Shown here one piece after another: positions 26,829-40,020 of a DNA stretch of 64,000 nucleotides; the first letter of the stretch is position 1, and every line of letters starts with the position of its first letter. This DNA is from Zerene cesonia (taxonomy: Eukaryota > Arthropoda > Insecta > Lepidoptera > Pieridae), in NCBI RefSeq assembly GCF_012273895.1, contig NC_052121.1, positions 1,054,001 to 1,118,000 on the forward strand, written 5' to 3'. The notes under the pieces are model-generated. The model was not told the DNA's origin, did no database searches, and was given only the letters and a program-made list of their open reading frames with translations. The translations under genes were made by a program, and so were the position numbers.

Positions 26829-28791
26829 AATTAAAATGACATTAAGGTTAATTAATGAACTTATTCAACTTCAACTTATTGTTCGAAGTTTAAAACCGAA
26901 TTTAATGTTAAGAAAAATGATAATTTCAAAACTCCAATACTATTAAAAAGCTGTCAAAAGAAAATATTATACTCAATCTATCAAAGTGAGATACACTCGC
27001 AAGTCCCATTTGTCCGCCTCGTGCACGAACTATTTATGGGTATATTATCCCCGATACAATGCAGTCAGTATTTAAACTGACACAAAGTAATAAAGACGAC
27101 AAACGTTTTGCATGGCGCTATCTGCAGACGTTACATACTGCATCCGTTTAACAACAAAGACCGCCTTATGAATTGCGAGACGTATGTAAGAGTGTGGAGA
27201 TTATCGAACGCATTAAATATAATATAAATTATTTACATATGTCATTGTGTGCGCGAAAATGGATAAAATGGCTTGGATCGCGTGTACGTGACGCTATCGC
27301 GCGTTAGCTATTCTACAACACGTGTTATTTCCCGGTTTCATCCCCTTCCAGTTTTATTTCCATAAAGTAACAGCACATAGGTGTGAGCCAAAAAAAAATC
27401 GATCGATTCGCAATCCAATGCTTCTTTTATATGTAATATGATCTGTCTGAAATCTGGATCTTGACTAATCGAAACTAACTAACGAAGTTTAACTTACTGC
27501 TTACTTATTACTGAAATACATCAACACATTGAAATATCACTGCGTCATTTCCTAAATTATAACTAATCTCATCGAACAGCTTTAGAAAAAAAAAATTTAT
27601 CTATGTCACGCCATGATTGTTTAATAGATCTGAAAACCAGATGGACTGGCTTATAGAAAAATGTAAAAAAAACGCGTATTTCGCTGTTACAAAAACAAAC
27701 GAGCAACATGTATAATACAGAACACAATCAATGAAAAATAAATTATCGATACAAAATATTCTGAGCAAGCTATCAGCTTCCAAGAATGGCTGTTTAAAAA
27801 TCTTGATTTTCCCGACAAATATCAAAAAGCCTTTTAACATGGGTATTGTAAATCAAAAGCGCGTGCGCGGTGCCTGTCACGCTGCGCAGGAGCATCGCCA
27901 TTCAAACCGAACACATTCATAAATCCTGCCCACCATAAGTAAGAGAAATTCACATCCATTGAACGCCATGAAAGGTGATTTGTTTCCCAGCATCATAGTT
28001 CAGCGTAAATGGAAAGGGTACAATTATAATTTGTAGGACGTTTAGGCACGTCAGATGACTGTGACAACTCATGGTTGCAAAAGGGGTGGAAGGTCAAAAA
28101 CGTGAACCTAATACTTAGTTTATCTCGGAGCGTGTGACGTAAATAGTTGTGGGGCGTTCCAGTTAAAAATAAAATGGACGGTTTAAAAATATCTTCATGC
28201 TTCGCAGAACTTTATTATTTACATAATACAGAGGAAGCTGTTGATGATTATTCATTTATTATATTGATTGCACTATAATAAGTGTTTGCTTAATGGTACT
28301 TGGATAATGCACTAACTGCGTTAATCACATATAATTTACCTATCATAATCAAAATTATTTTCATAATGAAGTGTCTTCATGTTAAAGAAGAAGTTTTGGA
28401 AAACCTACTTACGTGTTTCTTTAAAAAATATGTGTATTCTCGTGCCAAATTTTCTTTCGATCCATTCATGATGCGTTAACAAATAACACACATTCAGTTA
28501 ACACAGCTTACTCGCTGTTTATTTTTGGAAAGCACTATCCAAGATTTTTTTTCATGCGTTGTTTTTAAACTTACATATTGACGTTTTGTTTTAAACAATT
28601 GATAATGCTAATAACCTTTTTCTAAGACAATCATCGATTATTTAACAAAACTTTACTAAAAGTTAACGCGAATTGAAGTTTTTGACTTTGAAGAAAATTT
28701 TGAATTTGAACATTGAACAAATACATCATCCAATCGTCTGCTAATATCGGACCGTCAGTTTTCAAAAAAAGCACATAATTCTTGTACTCAC

Positions 28792-28949
28792 TTCTATTCT
28801 TGTCGAACTCCATAAGGCTGCAACTCTGCAGGGGGTTAGCGAAGTCCTCGGGCGGGTAGCCTCGGCCAGGCTCGCAGCGGTAGACGGCGCCGGGCCTCCG
28901 CACTCCATTCACGTGATAGGGCTCGTCCTCTGGCGCTCCCACTAGGATC
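28792..28949 (-). CDS. integrin alpha subunit, exon 2 (beta-propeller)
   Basis: The exon starts after 'ctccag' and completes a split Met. It reads (M)ILVGAPEDEPYHVNGVRRPG, then AVYRCEPGRGYPPEDFANP, then LQSCSLMEFDKNR, and ends one base into the next codon before gtgagt. ILVGAP closes the first FG-GAP repeat begun in exon 1. GVRRPGAVYRC is the typical integrin alpha strand that follows. The two cysteines (YRC and LQSC) are placed as the first conserved disulfide pair of the family. The exon is 158 bp and notably GC-rich for its setting. Phases agree on both sides (2+1 with exon 1, 1+2 with exon 3). I cannot say which insect PS class it belongs to from so short a piece. Confidence 0.95.
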
Positions 28950-29110
28950 CTGGAGAGATTATATTCATGAGTACTAATAGAAATGACAAATATTATTCGT
29001 TAAGCATCTGACATCAATTACAAATAAAATCAGTTTTTCATTACTTATATAGATAATCCTATCATTAATTGATAAAAAAAAATTAAGAATAGGGGGGGAC
29101 AAGGTTATTT

Positions 29111-29157
29111 TCCGTATTTAACGCGTGCGATACTAGTTTAGCCACGGGCAATACTAG
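29111..29157 (+). repeat. 3' terminal fragment of Helitron-like element
   Basis: 'tccgtatttaacgcgtgcga' followed by TAGCCACGGGCAATACTAG before a T resembles the last 45 bases of the element at 23982-24177. The upstream part cannot be recognised. Confidence 0.35.
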
Positions 29158-29329
29158 TTTTATATATAATTATATAATTACATCAGTTGTGAGGCTACCT
29201 ACCAATAACATAAGCCATAATTAAGAAAAACATTATTATTTTCATACAGTAATTAATGAATAAAGATACCAAATAAAAATTACTATTTCCCAACATATAG
29301 CATATTAATTACAAATCCAGCACAATAAG

Positions 29330-29490
29330 GTCAGACAATCCGTGCGCTGGCGCAGCGCCAACACGCATATAGCCGCGGGTTCAAGCGCCCGCGCCGGTTC
29401 GCATCGCCAAAACGTATTTGTGTATCACTGATTCACTGTTGACACGATCGTTTGTTTATAGTTCTGTGGTCTGCGGCGGGAGCGGCGGGC
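29330..29490. promoter_or_regulatory. GC-rich intronic islet (function unknown)
   Basis: Within a roughly two-thirds AT intron this stretch is CpG-rich, with CGTGCGCTGGCGCAGCGCC, AGCCGCGGG, GCGCCCGCGCCGG and CTGCGGCGGGAGCGGCGGGC. It lies 0.4-0.5 kb upstream of exon 2 on the minus strand. It has no coherent ORF and no repeat partner in the window. It may be an intronic enhancer or a secondary promoter; this is inference from base composition only. Confidence 0.25.
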
Positions 29491-29699
29491 TAAGGATGAC
29501 TTTAGTTAGAATTTCGATAACGACAAATTTGGTTAGAGATTCATTGTTACTATCCTATCATACAGTAATTTAAAGATGACTTACGAATGACGTTTCTTTT
29601 ACTTTATGAACAAGGATGTGATATTTATACAGTTAATGGTAGCTGATGGTCTTATCCCGCCTAATGTGTAAATTTTATCTAAGAATAGAAGAAGTCTAC

Positions 29700-29905
29700 C
29701 ATAGTATTCTACCAAGTCTCTTCTTCACGCTTAAACCAATGAACCGACTTGAATGAAATCTGGTACACAGATAGGTACTCACACAAGAAAGGACGTAGGA
29801 TAGTTTTTATCCCGGATGTCTCACAAGAACTCGAAGAATCTCACAGTACTATTTGGTAAAAACCTATCTTTTACTGTGAGTACGTGGGTGAAGCCGCAAT
29901 TAAAA
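29700..29905 (+). repeat. degenerate Helitron-like repeat (relative of 1173-1400)
   Basis: 'cttcacgcttaaaccaatga', then an ACCGACTTGAATGAAATCTG and GGTACACAGATAG segment, 'ggatagtttttatcccgga' and GTGGGTGAAGCCGC follow the same order as the copy at 1173. The ends are not preserved. Confidence 0.45.
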
Positions 29906-31061
29906 GTGATACATATCTATATAAATAGTATTTTTTACAAATACCACTGCATATCAAACGTCGTTTTAGTTATTAATTAAAATACTATGTCTAATACTCT
30001 ATAATATAAGTATAGGTACTATTTGTCCATAAAAGAATACACATTTCTCTTAGAATATCCTGTGCGCGTGCGCGTGCGCCGGCGACAAAGATATTTCGGT
30101 CGACGGAAGAGGGAGCTATTTCTGGTGCGATCACACCTTACTGAGGGTTTCACTCGCGAAAGACGTGTCTATGGGAAACTGACGTGATGGGATTAAGTTA
30201 ATATCTAAGGCTTTAAATGTAATAGCCAGTATATATTTTCTAAAAAGCCTGTACCTTTTTTACATAAGTGTTGTATTGTAAGTACTTTATAAGCCCATGT
30301 ACTTGTAGATGTAACCTTTGAGAAATCTATTAAAGCTTTTTATTGAATAAATAAAGGTAAAAATTTTATATATAGCCCCAGCGTAGGGACTTAGCGATGA
30401 CGTACCTATTTATCCAACGTTGAAAGATTTTTTGAGATCGGTCCAGTAGTTACTGAGATAGACGCGTTCAAACAGACTGATAAACAGACTGTTTAGCTTC
30501 AGCATAGACCAACATTTCATGTATGCATGTATTACGTTATATTACAACAAGAATTATTGTTAAAGTCTTGGTAAAGTGTTTTTCAACTTGACGCAAACAA
30601 AGTGGTAAATTGGCCCACGTAACCGATATAAATAGTCAAGTACACAGTGCATCAAGACATTATAATGCCATTTGCACTGAACCTCAATCAAGACCGTCCG
30701 TGTCGCGCAAATCTCGTCAAGGTATCGCTATCATTTACATTACGACTGATAAAATTTTTTATACCTACCGTGTATACGCTATTATGCCGTGTATTACTGG
30801 TTCTTCTCTGTAGAAACACCGAACCGCTGGTAAATGGTAAATGGTTACAATTATGTTAAGACTATTCAAAAGCGCTTCTATAAAAAGTCTCACGTTGCGC
30901 GCTGTCACCATTTTACGCCGACACGCCACATTTTAGTATTACTATGAATAGTGATAATACTCACATCACCATACAAATCGCACATACACCTAACCATTAA
31001 CCAAACCATATAGAATTAAGACAATAAACGAATTGTTGTACTTGACTCTCTTATTTACGAA

Positions 31062-31269
31062 CTAGCTGCGCCCCGCGGTTTCACCCGCGTAAGTCCGTAT
31101 CCCGTAGGAATATCGGGATAAAATGTTGCCTATATGTTATTCCAGTTGTCCAGCTGTCTACGTACCAAATTTCATTGCAATTGGTTCAGTAGTTTTTACG
31201 TGAAAGAGTTACAAACATCTATACATCCATACATCCATACAAACTTTCGCATTTATAATATTAATAGGA
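31062..31269 (-). mobile_element. non-autonomous Helitron-like element
   Basis: On the minus strand this 208-bp element starts TCCTATTAATATTATAAATG after an A and ends GGGGCGCAGCTAG before a T. The CGCGG-GTGAAA-CCGCG hairpin is intact. It is one of the best preserved copies and matches 40769 and 41423 along its length. The plus-strand ORF across it is incidental. Confidence 0.7.
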
Positions 31270-31341
31270 TCATTTCAAAATACTATGCGTACGTAGTACG
31301 GGCCTTAAACCCTGTACAGAGTTGAATATATCATATCATTG

Positions 31342-31588
31342 GTTTTAAATCCATATAGTTAAATTATTTACTATATGGCAAAAAGGTTCTCGAATGGAGA
31401 TCACGTTCAGGACGTCGCAGCGTAGGACGGCCTCCAACTAGATGGACAGACGACCTGATCAAGGTTGCTGGGAGCCGATGAATGCAGGCCGCTGGTGATC
31501 GGCCGTTCTGGAAGTCTTTGAGGGAGCCCTTTATTCACCAGTGGACGTCTTACGGCTGAGACGACGATTTACTATATGGATTTAAAAC
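31342..31588. repeat. 17-bp inverted repeat split by a LINE insertion
   Basis: GTTTTAAATCCATATAG (31342-31358) and its exact reverse complement CTATATGGATTTAAAAC (31572-31588) flank the truncated LINE at 31379-31566. Without the insertion and one target duplication they would form a hairpin with a 12-base loop. Confidence 0.7.
31379..31566 (+). mobile_element. 5'-truncated LINE 3' end with 13-bp target duplication
   Basis: The 188-bp insert is flanked by ATTTACTATATGG at 31366-31378 and 31567-31579. It contains decayed coding sequence for the C-terminal end of a non-LTR reverse transcriptase ORF ('agatggacagacgacctgat', then GTTGCTGGGAGCCGATGAAT and CACCAGTGGACGTCTTACGG), ending in GGCTGAGACGACG, a mutated GATGATGATG-type tail. 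Severe 5' truncation and target duplication are typical of target-primed reverse transcription. Clade assignment is not possible from this piece. Confidence 0.7.
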
Positions 31589-33180
31589 GAATTTTGATCA
31601 ACAATGTCAAATTATTATTAACAAAACATTCGTTTTTTACCGCAAATGTTCATTGGTTACTCATGAATAATCCAGGTTTGCGTAAAACTGCCTAACCGCA
31701 TAAGACGTAAATCAGATTTATAATGGAGGAAAAGTATGCGTCAGTTATTCATTCAGTTATAATGAATAAACAGTTCTTAGACTCGCATTCGTACAGTCAG
31801 CGTCTGTCGCAGCTTTAATTGGTGAAACGAATCAACAATATCAAATTTGCTTATTGGAACCATGACTGTTGCATGACGTCATAATGCCATAATATTTAAA
31901 TTGTTGTTTATTCGTGATACTCCTATAAACCATTAAAAATTGTTCTCGAACAATTTATCAAAGAACTAAGCGGCCTTCAAATTGTCAGAACTAGACAAAA
32001 CTAAATGGGACCGCACGGGAGGCACCAGCTTTTAAATAAAAAGATTCGCGGTGAAGGCAAGTAGCAAAAAAAAGTTATTGAAAAGCTACTGAAGAGTTTG
32101 TTGGTTTGAATACGCAAACTTCAGGTACCACTTTCGATATATTTATTTTTTTGAGTAATCCATTTATAAGAAGGATAGCTAAATAACATCATGAAACCAC
32201 GAGGCTAGCTGGTTTTTTAATACGCACTTACTAAATAGTAATTTTAAATAATCTTCACGTTTAATTATCGGATGGACTTTCACTGGCCATGCTAACACGA
32301 TTAAATGCGAAAAGATTTACCCAAATAAGCTCACATTTTCTTCACACGTCACCGCGCGTCTTTGATATGTTACTCTGAAGCACGTTCTATTTTCATACGT
32401 ATATATTAATCTTCAACTTGCATCATGGTATTAAGAGAGTCAAAACAATGAATGTTGACGAAGATAATTATTATCAACATATTTGTCGACTTGTGTAACT
32501 GGAGCGAGCAGGTAGTAAACATGGACATGATAACGCTAATGTAGTCTACAGTGTTACCATTTTACCATACGCATTTGAATACTAATCTTTGCTTGTGTTG
32601 CTAACTATCAAAAGGATTTGCAATTAAACTTTAATGATAGATTTTTGCATGCTTTAATTCTGTTAAATGTAGATTACTTCCGAAGATAAGAATAGGTTTT
32701 ACTTAAAAGTATTTCTATTTTCTACATACTATGCGTTATGAAATACGATCACTTATTCAACAACTGTCAAACGATTCCGCATTCATTAAACTATCTGAGT
32801 ACACACATTTTTATTAAATGCGTTTGCAGAATACCAGTCATAATAAACCTCTGTTTAAATAATAAGATAACGTTTCAAGAAACTCTTACAAAGTAACGAA
32901 TAAAGAGGTTATTAATATGTATTCAAAAATGTCAAAGAAAAGTACAAAAACGCTTTTGTGTACTCAGCCGGGTTCGAATATTTGACCTTAGACGACTCGC
33001 GATAATTGTCAACTAAAATGTTTATTCTTTCAATATTTTAAATAACACTGACGTTAGTAATTTGGTAACCAATGTGGTAAAAAAATTATTATTGTAATTT
33101 GATTGTGTTCTCTATCGACAACAAAAGAGTTATCAGTTTGAAATATTTATATCGGAAATGTTTCTTGAATGAGAGCATAT

Positions 33181-33352
33181 CATCAGCCCATATATGTTCC
33201 CACTGCTGGGACACAGGCCTCCTATGAGGGTTTAGGCCATAATCCACCACGCTGGCCAAGTGCGGGTTGGCAGATGTCGCATGTCGTCGAACTTTTTTGA
33301 TTCTTGGACATGCCGGTTTCCTCACGATGTTTTCCTTCACCGTTTTTTTTTT
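33181..33352 (-). mobile_element. LINE 3' end with 11-bp target duplication
   Basis: The insert is flanked by TGAGAGCATAT at 33170-33180 and 33353-33363. Read on the minus strand it goes from a run of A through AACGGTGAAGGAAAACATCG and CACTTGGCCAGCGTGGTGG to GTCCCAGCAGTGGGAACATA and GGGCTGATG. This is a 3' end common in lepidopteran retroposons, ending with the GATGAT tail. The minus-strand reading frame (SANPHLASVVDYGLNPHRRP, then VSQQWEHIWADD) is likely the tail of a reverse-transcriptase ORF. Note the A-run at the 5' side, unusual for a simple 5' truncation. Confidence 0.7.
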
Positions 33353-36300
33353 TGAGAGCATATATTTACATAATATTACAATCTATAGAAATGTGTTTAA
33401 CTCACAACGCTAATAGTGAATTTATGTTTATCCACGCTCTTCGAGAACGTAATCATCGAATTTTAGCAAAAATAATAACATTTAATAAAGCGTGGACTCA
33501 CGGGATGAAAGTATGAACATGCATAAATGTACTACAGTTGCTCCGACTACAAACATGTTACATAATTATATTCAAAATCGTACTTTTCATACGGTGCGGT
33601 GTACTGACGCAGCATAATTGATTGGGCCACTCGCAGCTGATGCGTATCAGGACATTCCTCAGAAAACAATGACACCTATGTGCCAATATGCTTGCGTCTT
33701 ACTGCCATATAGACGCATGAGTTATGAATTAATTGCAATTATTTGCTTGCTATGAGTATAGTATTGACTCGTGACTTAACTTGCGAAGTATACATAGGTC
33801 GTTTCATTCCAAATTCACACATATGTACAAAATTAATTTAAATGTTTCAGCCGATAAAGGATACAGAGTAGCTGTACGAAATATAGCCTGTATATACTCA
33901 AAACTGCATTTCAAAATATGAAAGATTGGTCCAAGCGTTTGTCACACAAGCAAAAGGTCAATACAATGTCAATGAGCCCGGCTCCACTCTTTGTCCCATT
34001 AATTGTAAGTGTGATTGATCACGATATATTAACTTGATTTATTAGCTCGCGATTGCAAGAACGTAAATATCGAGACCGTTATTTACTTTTATGCGAAGTT
34101 TTTATTTGCGCTTCATTAACTTGAGTTGAATGATATGAGAGCTTGATACACGGAAGAAACAGTTCTAGGAACATTTTGTACTGCATTGATAGATGCACGT
34201 TTATACGTTATGTTAAATCTTCTACCAGATTCATACGCTTATTTTTATAGTGACTAGGACTTGGTGGTTGAAGACTAAACATAAATCGAGTTTAATCAAG
34301 ATTCCACTCTGATTAATTATCGACTGTGGGTTTTTTTCCCTCGTATATAATGGAAAATAACGAGGTATCGCTAAAATATGAGCAAATCTTCTACAAACTG
34401 CTTATCTGTCTCGATGATCATCCTATATCTGACCCTACGCTGAGCATATGTCTCTATTGTAAAATCCACCTTCTGTACTAGGGATAGGGTTAATTTCATA
34501 TTGAAACTCCATTATCTCTAATGGTTACCTTGACCGTAGAGAATGTAAGGGCGCACCCTCTACGGGTCTCAGTATGTCTCAATTAGTCACGATGTGGTCT
34601 AACCTTTAGCCAAGCTCAGATTATGTGTGCAGAGTCGATTTATACCCTATTATAGAGGTAGTTTCGTTCTTTAGATCCAATAAATACTTATGTGGTATTG
34701 TTTATTGATTTCAAAAAGAATTTTTTGGAAGTGCTGAGAAAAGTAGTATATATTATGTGCTAAGATTTTGTAATAAAACATTGGAGTATGTAAATATGTA
34801 TTCTTGTATATAATTCATTAAAAATAAAAATAAAAATCAAGTTGTGTATTGCCCAGCCTCTACACAAAATTATCTTCAAATGAAACTAATAAGGACAGGT
34901 GATTCCAAGTTATAAAAAAAACTAAAAAAAAAATCTGAAACAGCTTTAAGTCCCATAGCCTAAAGTCTAAACGATTTCCAGGACATCTGGCGAGCTGCAC
35001 CTGTCGGCGACTTGACTACGTTCTACACATGTGTTTGCATTCCCACTTCTTTGTGATATTATAATTATTTCACTGTATTTGCATACGGTACTTGGTAGAA
35101 ATGAAAATGTTTAATACTATTTAGAAATTAAAAACTTTTTAACGGATTTTAAACGCGATTTATTCATTATATTATTAACCCTACAAAATCAAACACAAGA
35201 AAATACTATGTTTAATACCAGATGTATATGGCGGTATTTTTGGTTTTCGGTTGTCGGTTGTCGGTACATACTAAGTTAATTAGCAATGGCTTTACTGTGG
35301 ACGTCAGATAAAAATTAACAAAAAGGTCTTATAACTCCATATTAAGCGTTATAACCTTGACAATCAAAGCAGAGTACATTAAACTCCATTGAATCTGTAC
35401 AAGTTTGTCAATAAACTGAAGCTTTACAAAAACCGCATGACGAAAGGATTTCATTTTGTCTGACCGCTGTACCCTCTGACTGTCAGACGCGTCACTTGTC
35501 TCCATACTGATGATTAATTTGTAGATAAGATTCAGCCTTATGCTTAGAGACAGGCGCTGGGAAAGTAACTGATTCTTAATATTATTTTATAACTGTAAGA
35601 ACTAAGTTTTGGATCACAACTCTATGTGAGTGTGCTGTGTCATTCAATAGCTTATGTACTTTTTCGTTTGTTTTTTGCGACTGTGTTTCATTTCGTAAAT
35701 AAACTGTATATTGCATCGTATTATGTATTGAAATTGTAGCTACTGAATGTAGAATAGAAAAATTAACGTTGAAATTTATAATTTTTATAAGTAATCAAAC
35801 AAAACGTGCTATTAAAGCAGTGTATCGATTTGTCCCTTTTAAAAGTATTAAATGGTGTTTTGTGCAAATGTTTTCCACCAGAAAACACTGTCTTACTCAC
35901 ATCAGGTATATTTATATAATACATCATCTTACAGAACTAGAAGTCTTCGAAAACCCCAATCCAACGGTACAAAAAAACGGTGTCCAGTCCCGCATAGGGT
36001 GCGTCCGGCTGATTGCCTCAATGAGAAGATTGCACATAATAAGATGTACTCGTGAGACTTGCGACAAGCACGCGAAAGCTACTGCATCTAAATACATTCT
36101 TCTGGACTCTGAGCTAGATTATTAATAATTAGTCATCATGACACGGTGCAGCAGATTTTTCTTAATTATAGGTGATATGATATGATTTGAATGACGAATC
36201 GTTCTATCTGCTTTAAGTTGATTTCTTTTCTTACTTTATATTGATATCTTCAGTCGCCTCAATTTTATGTATTTTTTAAAAGATTAACAGCGACAGATAT

Positions 36301-38418
36301 CATGGTTCTATGTATATCTTTTTGTTGTAATATTGAGTTAAAATTGAGAACTCTTTTCGTAAATAAATCGAATGAAAAGACTTAGACGTATAACTAACAA
36401 AAGAATTGAGTCGTTTTCTTACATTACAAAATGTGTTTGATCCAATCATTTCTGTCCACGCAGCATAAAATGCACCTGTTAAATACGAAAGGTCGATAAG
36501 GAGACAATGCAGTCCCCGTTTATGACTGATAAAATTGCTCAACACACGATTTCGGTTGATCCCAAATGCAAATGAAGGTGAAAGCATGGCGTGGGACGCA
36601 TTTTTATTGATATGGTGATTTGCGCAGGCGGCTCTAAGCCCCTTAGCTAAAGATTAGTCTAATAATTGTACAAATAAACTGCTAATATGATATTTTATTA
36701 CATAATAGTTTATTGATGTACGATTTATCGTCTAATAATATAACTTTAAGAATGATGACTTCATAAAAATGTGTCATCAATGAGTTTCTATATCGTCTCG
36801 TATAATCATTAATGAAATAGTTTCTACAGAATACTTTGATCAATTTCAATATAACTCTGTTAAATAAAAATTCGGAACACCGAACTAAAATGGTCCAATA
36901 CCAAAGATCGATTATCACATTAAACATCTTTTCCAACACCTCTATACATTATTGATATGAAAGGGAACAACGCCTCCCACACAAATCCTGTCTACACAAA
37001 TCACCTCAAGAATAATTGTAGATTTTGATACTAATTCAAAACTATAGCAGAGTTGCGATACTCGCTAATTGTGGTTCAATTCTCGCTAGTTCACACTTGG
37101 CTAGAGCACGAGGAAACGTGGGAGTGTAGCCTTGTACTAATTTACCAATAGCTCGCACTTTAGATCCACATAACGATAACATTATAGGCTGTCTGCTTCC
37201 ATCTTATGTAAATATGTAAACGAAAGGAGACAGAAAGTAAATGATTTGCTAGATTGAACGTGTAATATGATTCTTGTTGGATGAAACTTTAAACATACGA
37301 GTCTATTGGAAACTTGGTTCAAATAAATCGTGATTATCGTCTTCTATTTTCTATTTGTCTATTCAAATATACGCATCTGGTTTTCCTGTAAAATCTGTAT
37401 CAATATATTTATTTGTAGTAAAAAAATATAATTTTGTCATGATATTGCGAAGTAATTCATAAAGAATTCCCGCAACACGCTACTTATTACATATGCATTT
37501 TAAAAGACGTTGCTTTCAATAAAAATATTTATATTACGAGCCGAGTAACGGCAATTAGCAGCTTGTCGCCGATCGTCAGTTATCTTAATGACAATCTCCG
37601 ACCCTGGCTGACTTATTTGTAGAATCACACTTATTAAAACAAGGTTCAAGGTATTTTCAATTTCTAGTTTTATAGCATTGAAATGCTTCATAAATGAGAA
37701 ATTTTTAAAAGAATTGAAAAAATTTGATCACATGGCGGGATTCGAACCCACGTTTTATTTTGCTACGGTTTGGCAAAAAACGCGGATTCGAATCCCATCT
37801 CGTGAACGAATTTTACTATTCTTTCTAAATTTCTCAAGGTTCATGGTAGAAACTCATCACGGACCTAGTCCCGCTTATTTCAAACATTTATAGAGACCAA
37901 GAAAATGTGAAATTGTGTCTGTTATACCAGATCTATTGACGATATCTTAAATATATGAATTGGAGGCGCAAACACTTAGTGAGTACATCGTTCTTGACAC
38001 CTTTAACAAAAGTCGGTAGCACCTTTACAAAGCTGCAAATCACGACAGTCACTATCACCTATCATAAAGTATTTGTGGCAGATACACACACTTATCGTCT
38101 CCTCACGCATTTTGTTTCTGTTTTTAAACAGTACCTGGATGACCGAGCTTTGCTCGGTATTTTTTTCTTTGTAACTTTTGTTAACTTTAATTATTCGCCA
38201 AAATATAGTATTATTATTCGCCAATAGATGTCAGGAAGAGTCATAATAAATTAGGACTACTCAAACGCCTCCTATTTGTTAAAAAAGTAAGTTTAAGTCT
38301 ATAAAACACGAATATGACATTTTCTAAAAAAGATTGCTAGCTAGATCGATTTATCGCCCCCGAAACCCCCTATATACTAAATTTCATGAAAATCGTTAGA
38401 GCCGATTCCGAGATTCCG

Positions 38419-38438
38419 ATTATATATATATATATACA
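38419..38438. repeat. short AT dinucleotide run
   Basis: About ten TA units. No function is suggested. Confidence 0.8.
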
Positions 38439-38620
38439 AGAATTGCTCGTTTAAAGATATAAGATTTATTATTATAATAATGGTATGTAGCATATTCGTT
38501 TTTAACATCCTATTCTTAAACAGGATTTACACCAGCTACTAAGCAGTTGATGAAATACTTAGTACTAGTTAATGATGATGTTATATATATTAGAGAGCAA
38601 TGTGCAGATTCTAACAAGCA

Positions 38621-38740
38621 CCCGTGGCCCCCTCACTTATGTGGCTTGACGGAGCACAGTGGGGTTTTAGTCGGTAGGAATCCGACATAACCCACGACCT
38701 CATCCCTGGGGGGCCGTAGGTATCTATTCAAGATTTCCCC
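38621..38740 (+). repeat. interspersed repeat, copy 2 of 2
   Basis: This is the partner of 13874-13990. Shared blocks in order are CCCGTGGCC, CAGTGGGGTT, GTCGGTAGGAATC, CCCTGGGGGG, TAGGTATCTAT and ATTTCCCC. No target duplication was found. Element class unknown. Confidence 0.55.
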
Positions 38741-39879
38741 TCTATAAAAAAAGGGTGCAACGTGCAGTATGATTCCGATGATAGATCAAGAATTAAGTCA
38801 GTAAAACTTCATAAAATTTAAATGAACTCGCTACCGTTGTTACTGAGTTACGGGTGTGCAGACTTTACAACCTTCTTCCTCCACATTACACAACGCAGTG
38901 TATTTACAATGTAAAGTGTGGAAATTTATGATGCAGCAATCAGCGGCCGTTGTTTATACTATACCGTTGGAGTCACCTTAGCTTTTTATTTTGTCGGATT
39001 ATAATCATCGCTTGTATGACGTTAGAATACTTTTAGTGACAATCGAAAGAACTAACATGTAATTCATGCGTAAATCTTTTGGGTGATCCTTTGATTTATT
39101 CGGCATGTTTGGAATCTCTGTGTTTGTGTGTGTGAACTAAAGACTGGATACAGATTTTTTTAAGAGACTTTGTTTCTATCAAACTGTTTTTTATATTTCC
39201 TACACCCATAAAATAACAGTCGTGCAATCGTCTACTATTTCGATATGACTGTACCACGAAACAAAACAAGCCACAATAATAAGAGCAAAGAAAATTATTA
39301 TTATTATTATTTGAAAAATTAATCTAACTGCATATAATATAATGACAATATAGATCCAAAACGCATGGTCACTGTACCGGGATCATAGTTTACCTTTCGG
39401 CCACCCATACACACTGCATACCGTGACGCGCCATCTTTATAATCTCGATTAGATTAACTGCTTCTTCGTTAGAAGTTCGTATGAAGTAAAACTCATTTCA
39501 CGGTAGTGAAGTCAGTCTTTGTTGGGGATATTAAAGTTTTTGAATGTTGTCATAGTTGGTTAATAGATTTACAACAATATATGTAAGATAATTACAATTA
39601 TAATAGTTTTCGTTATTATAAATTAGTAAATTTTTATATTAATCACCTCATAACACGCGATGATAAAGTATATAGGGGTCTTTAAAAATCTGTTATGATT
39701 CAAAAAGAAAATGTATACTTTAAATATATATGTATTAAACCGTCTATCGTCTTTCATTTTCATACTCCGAAAATATTCCTCCAAATGTAATATTTTTACA
39801 CCTATACACTACTTAATCTAATTTAACTCATTATCTATTCACAGGGCATCCCTTACAGGAAGGATTGTATAATTACACA

Positions 39880-40020
39880 AGGCGGCGGTATTTCTGTCGG
39901 CCTCCAATTAAATCAGTCGTCACCTGTCGCCCCCCCCCCCCCCACCCCTGCGGCTAGCGGCGGGATGCGCCCGCGCACGTGCCCTTCCTACAACCGATGT
40001 ATTGTAGGCCGGAATCGAGG
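39880..40020. promoter_or_regulatory. GC-rich intronic islet with a poly-C run
   Basis: The stretch contains GGCGGCGG, a run of 14 C (39930-39943), CTGCGGCTAGCGGCGGGATG and CGCCCGCGCACGTGCCC, in AT-rich surroundings. CACGTG (39976-39981) is an E-box. No ORF or repeat partner was seen. A regulatory role is a guess; a poly-C tract may also be prone to length errors in assembly. Confidence 0.25.

Larger units (their letters stand above)
10746..28791 (-). other. integrin alpha intron 2 (18,046 bp)
   Basis: This intron lies between the donor after GACAAGAATAGAA (gtgagt) and the acceptor 'ttgttacag'. It is AT-rich, with no credible coding exon on either strand. It contains Helitron-like elements (12074, 23982 and 25005, with a stub at 11758), a SINE with target duplication (26618), a repeat pair in opposite orientation (23081 and 24621), an old repeat at 13874, a 28-bp palindrome (18634) and a short GC-rich islet near 26090-26165. 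Between about 14000-18600 and 18700-23000 I see nothing identifiable beyond AT-rich single-copy-looking sequence and a possible decayed SINE piece near 20190. Confidence 0.8.

Noticed and set aside
35769..36125. 118-codon plus-strand ORF in integrin intron 1
   Set aside because: No domain, AT-type composition, an overlapping ORF of similar length and no splice or start context.
37727..37800. tRNA T-arm-like words GGATTCGAA on both strands
   Set aside because: No cloverleaf can be drawn on either strand; at most an old SINE relic.
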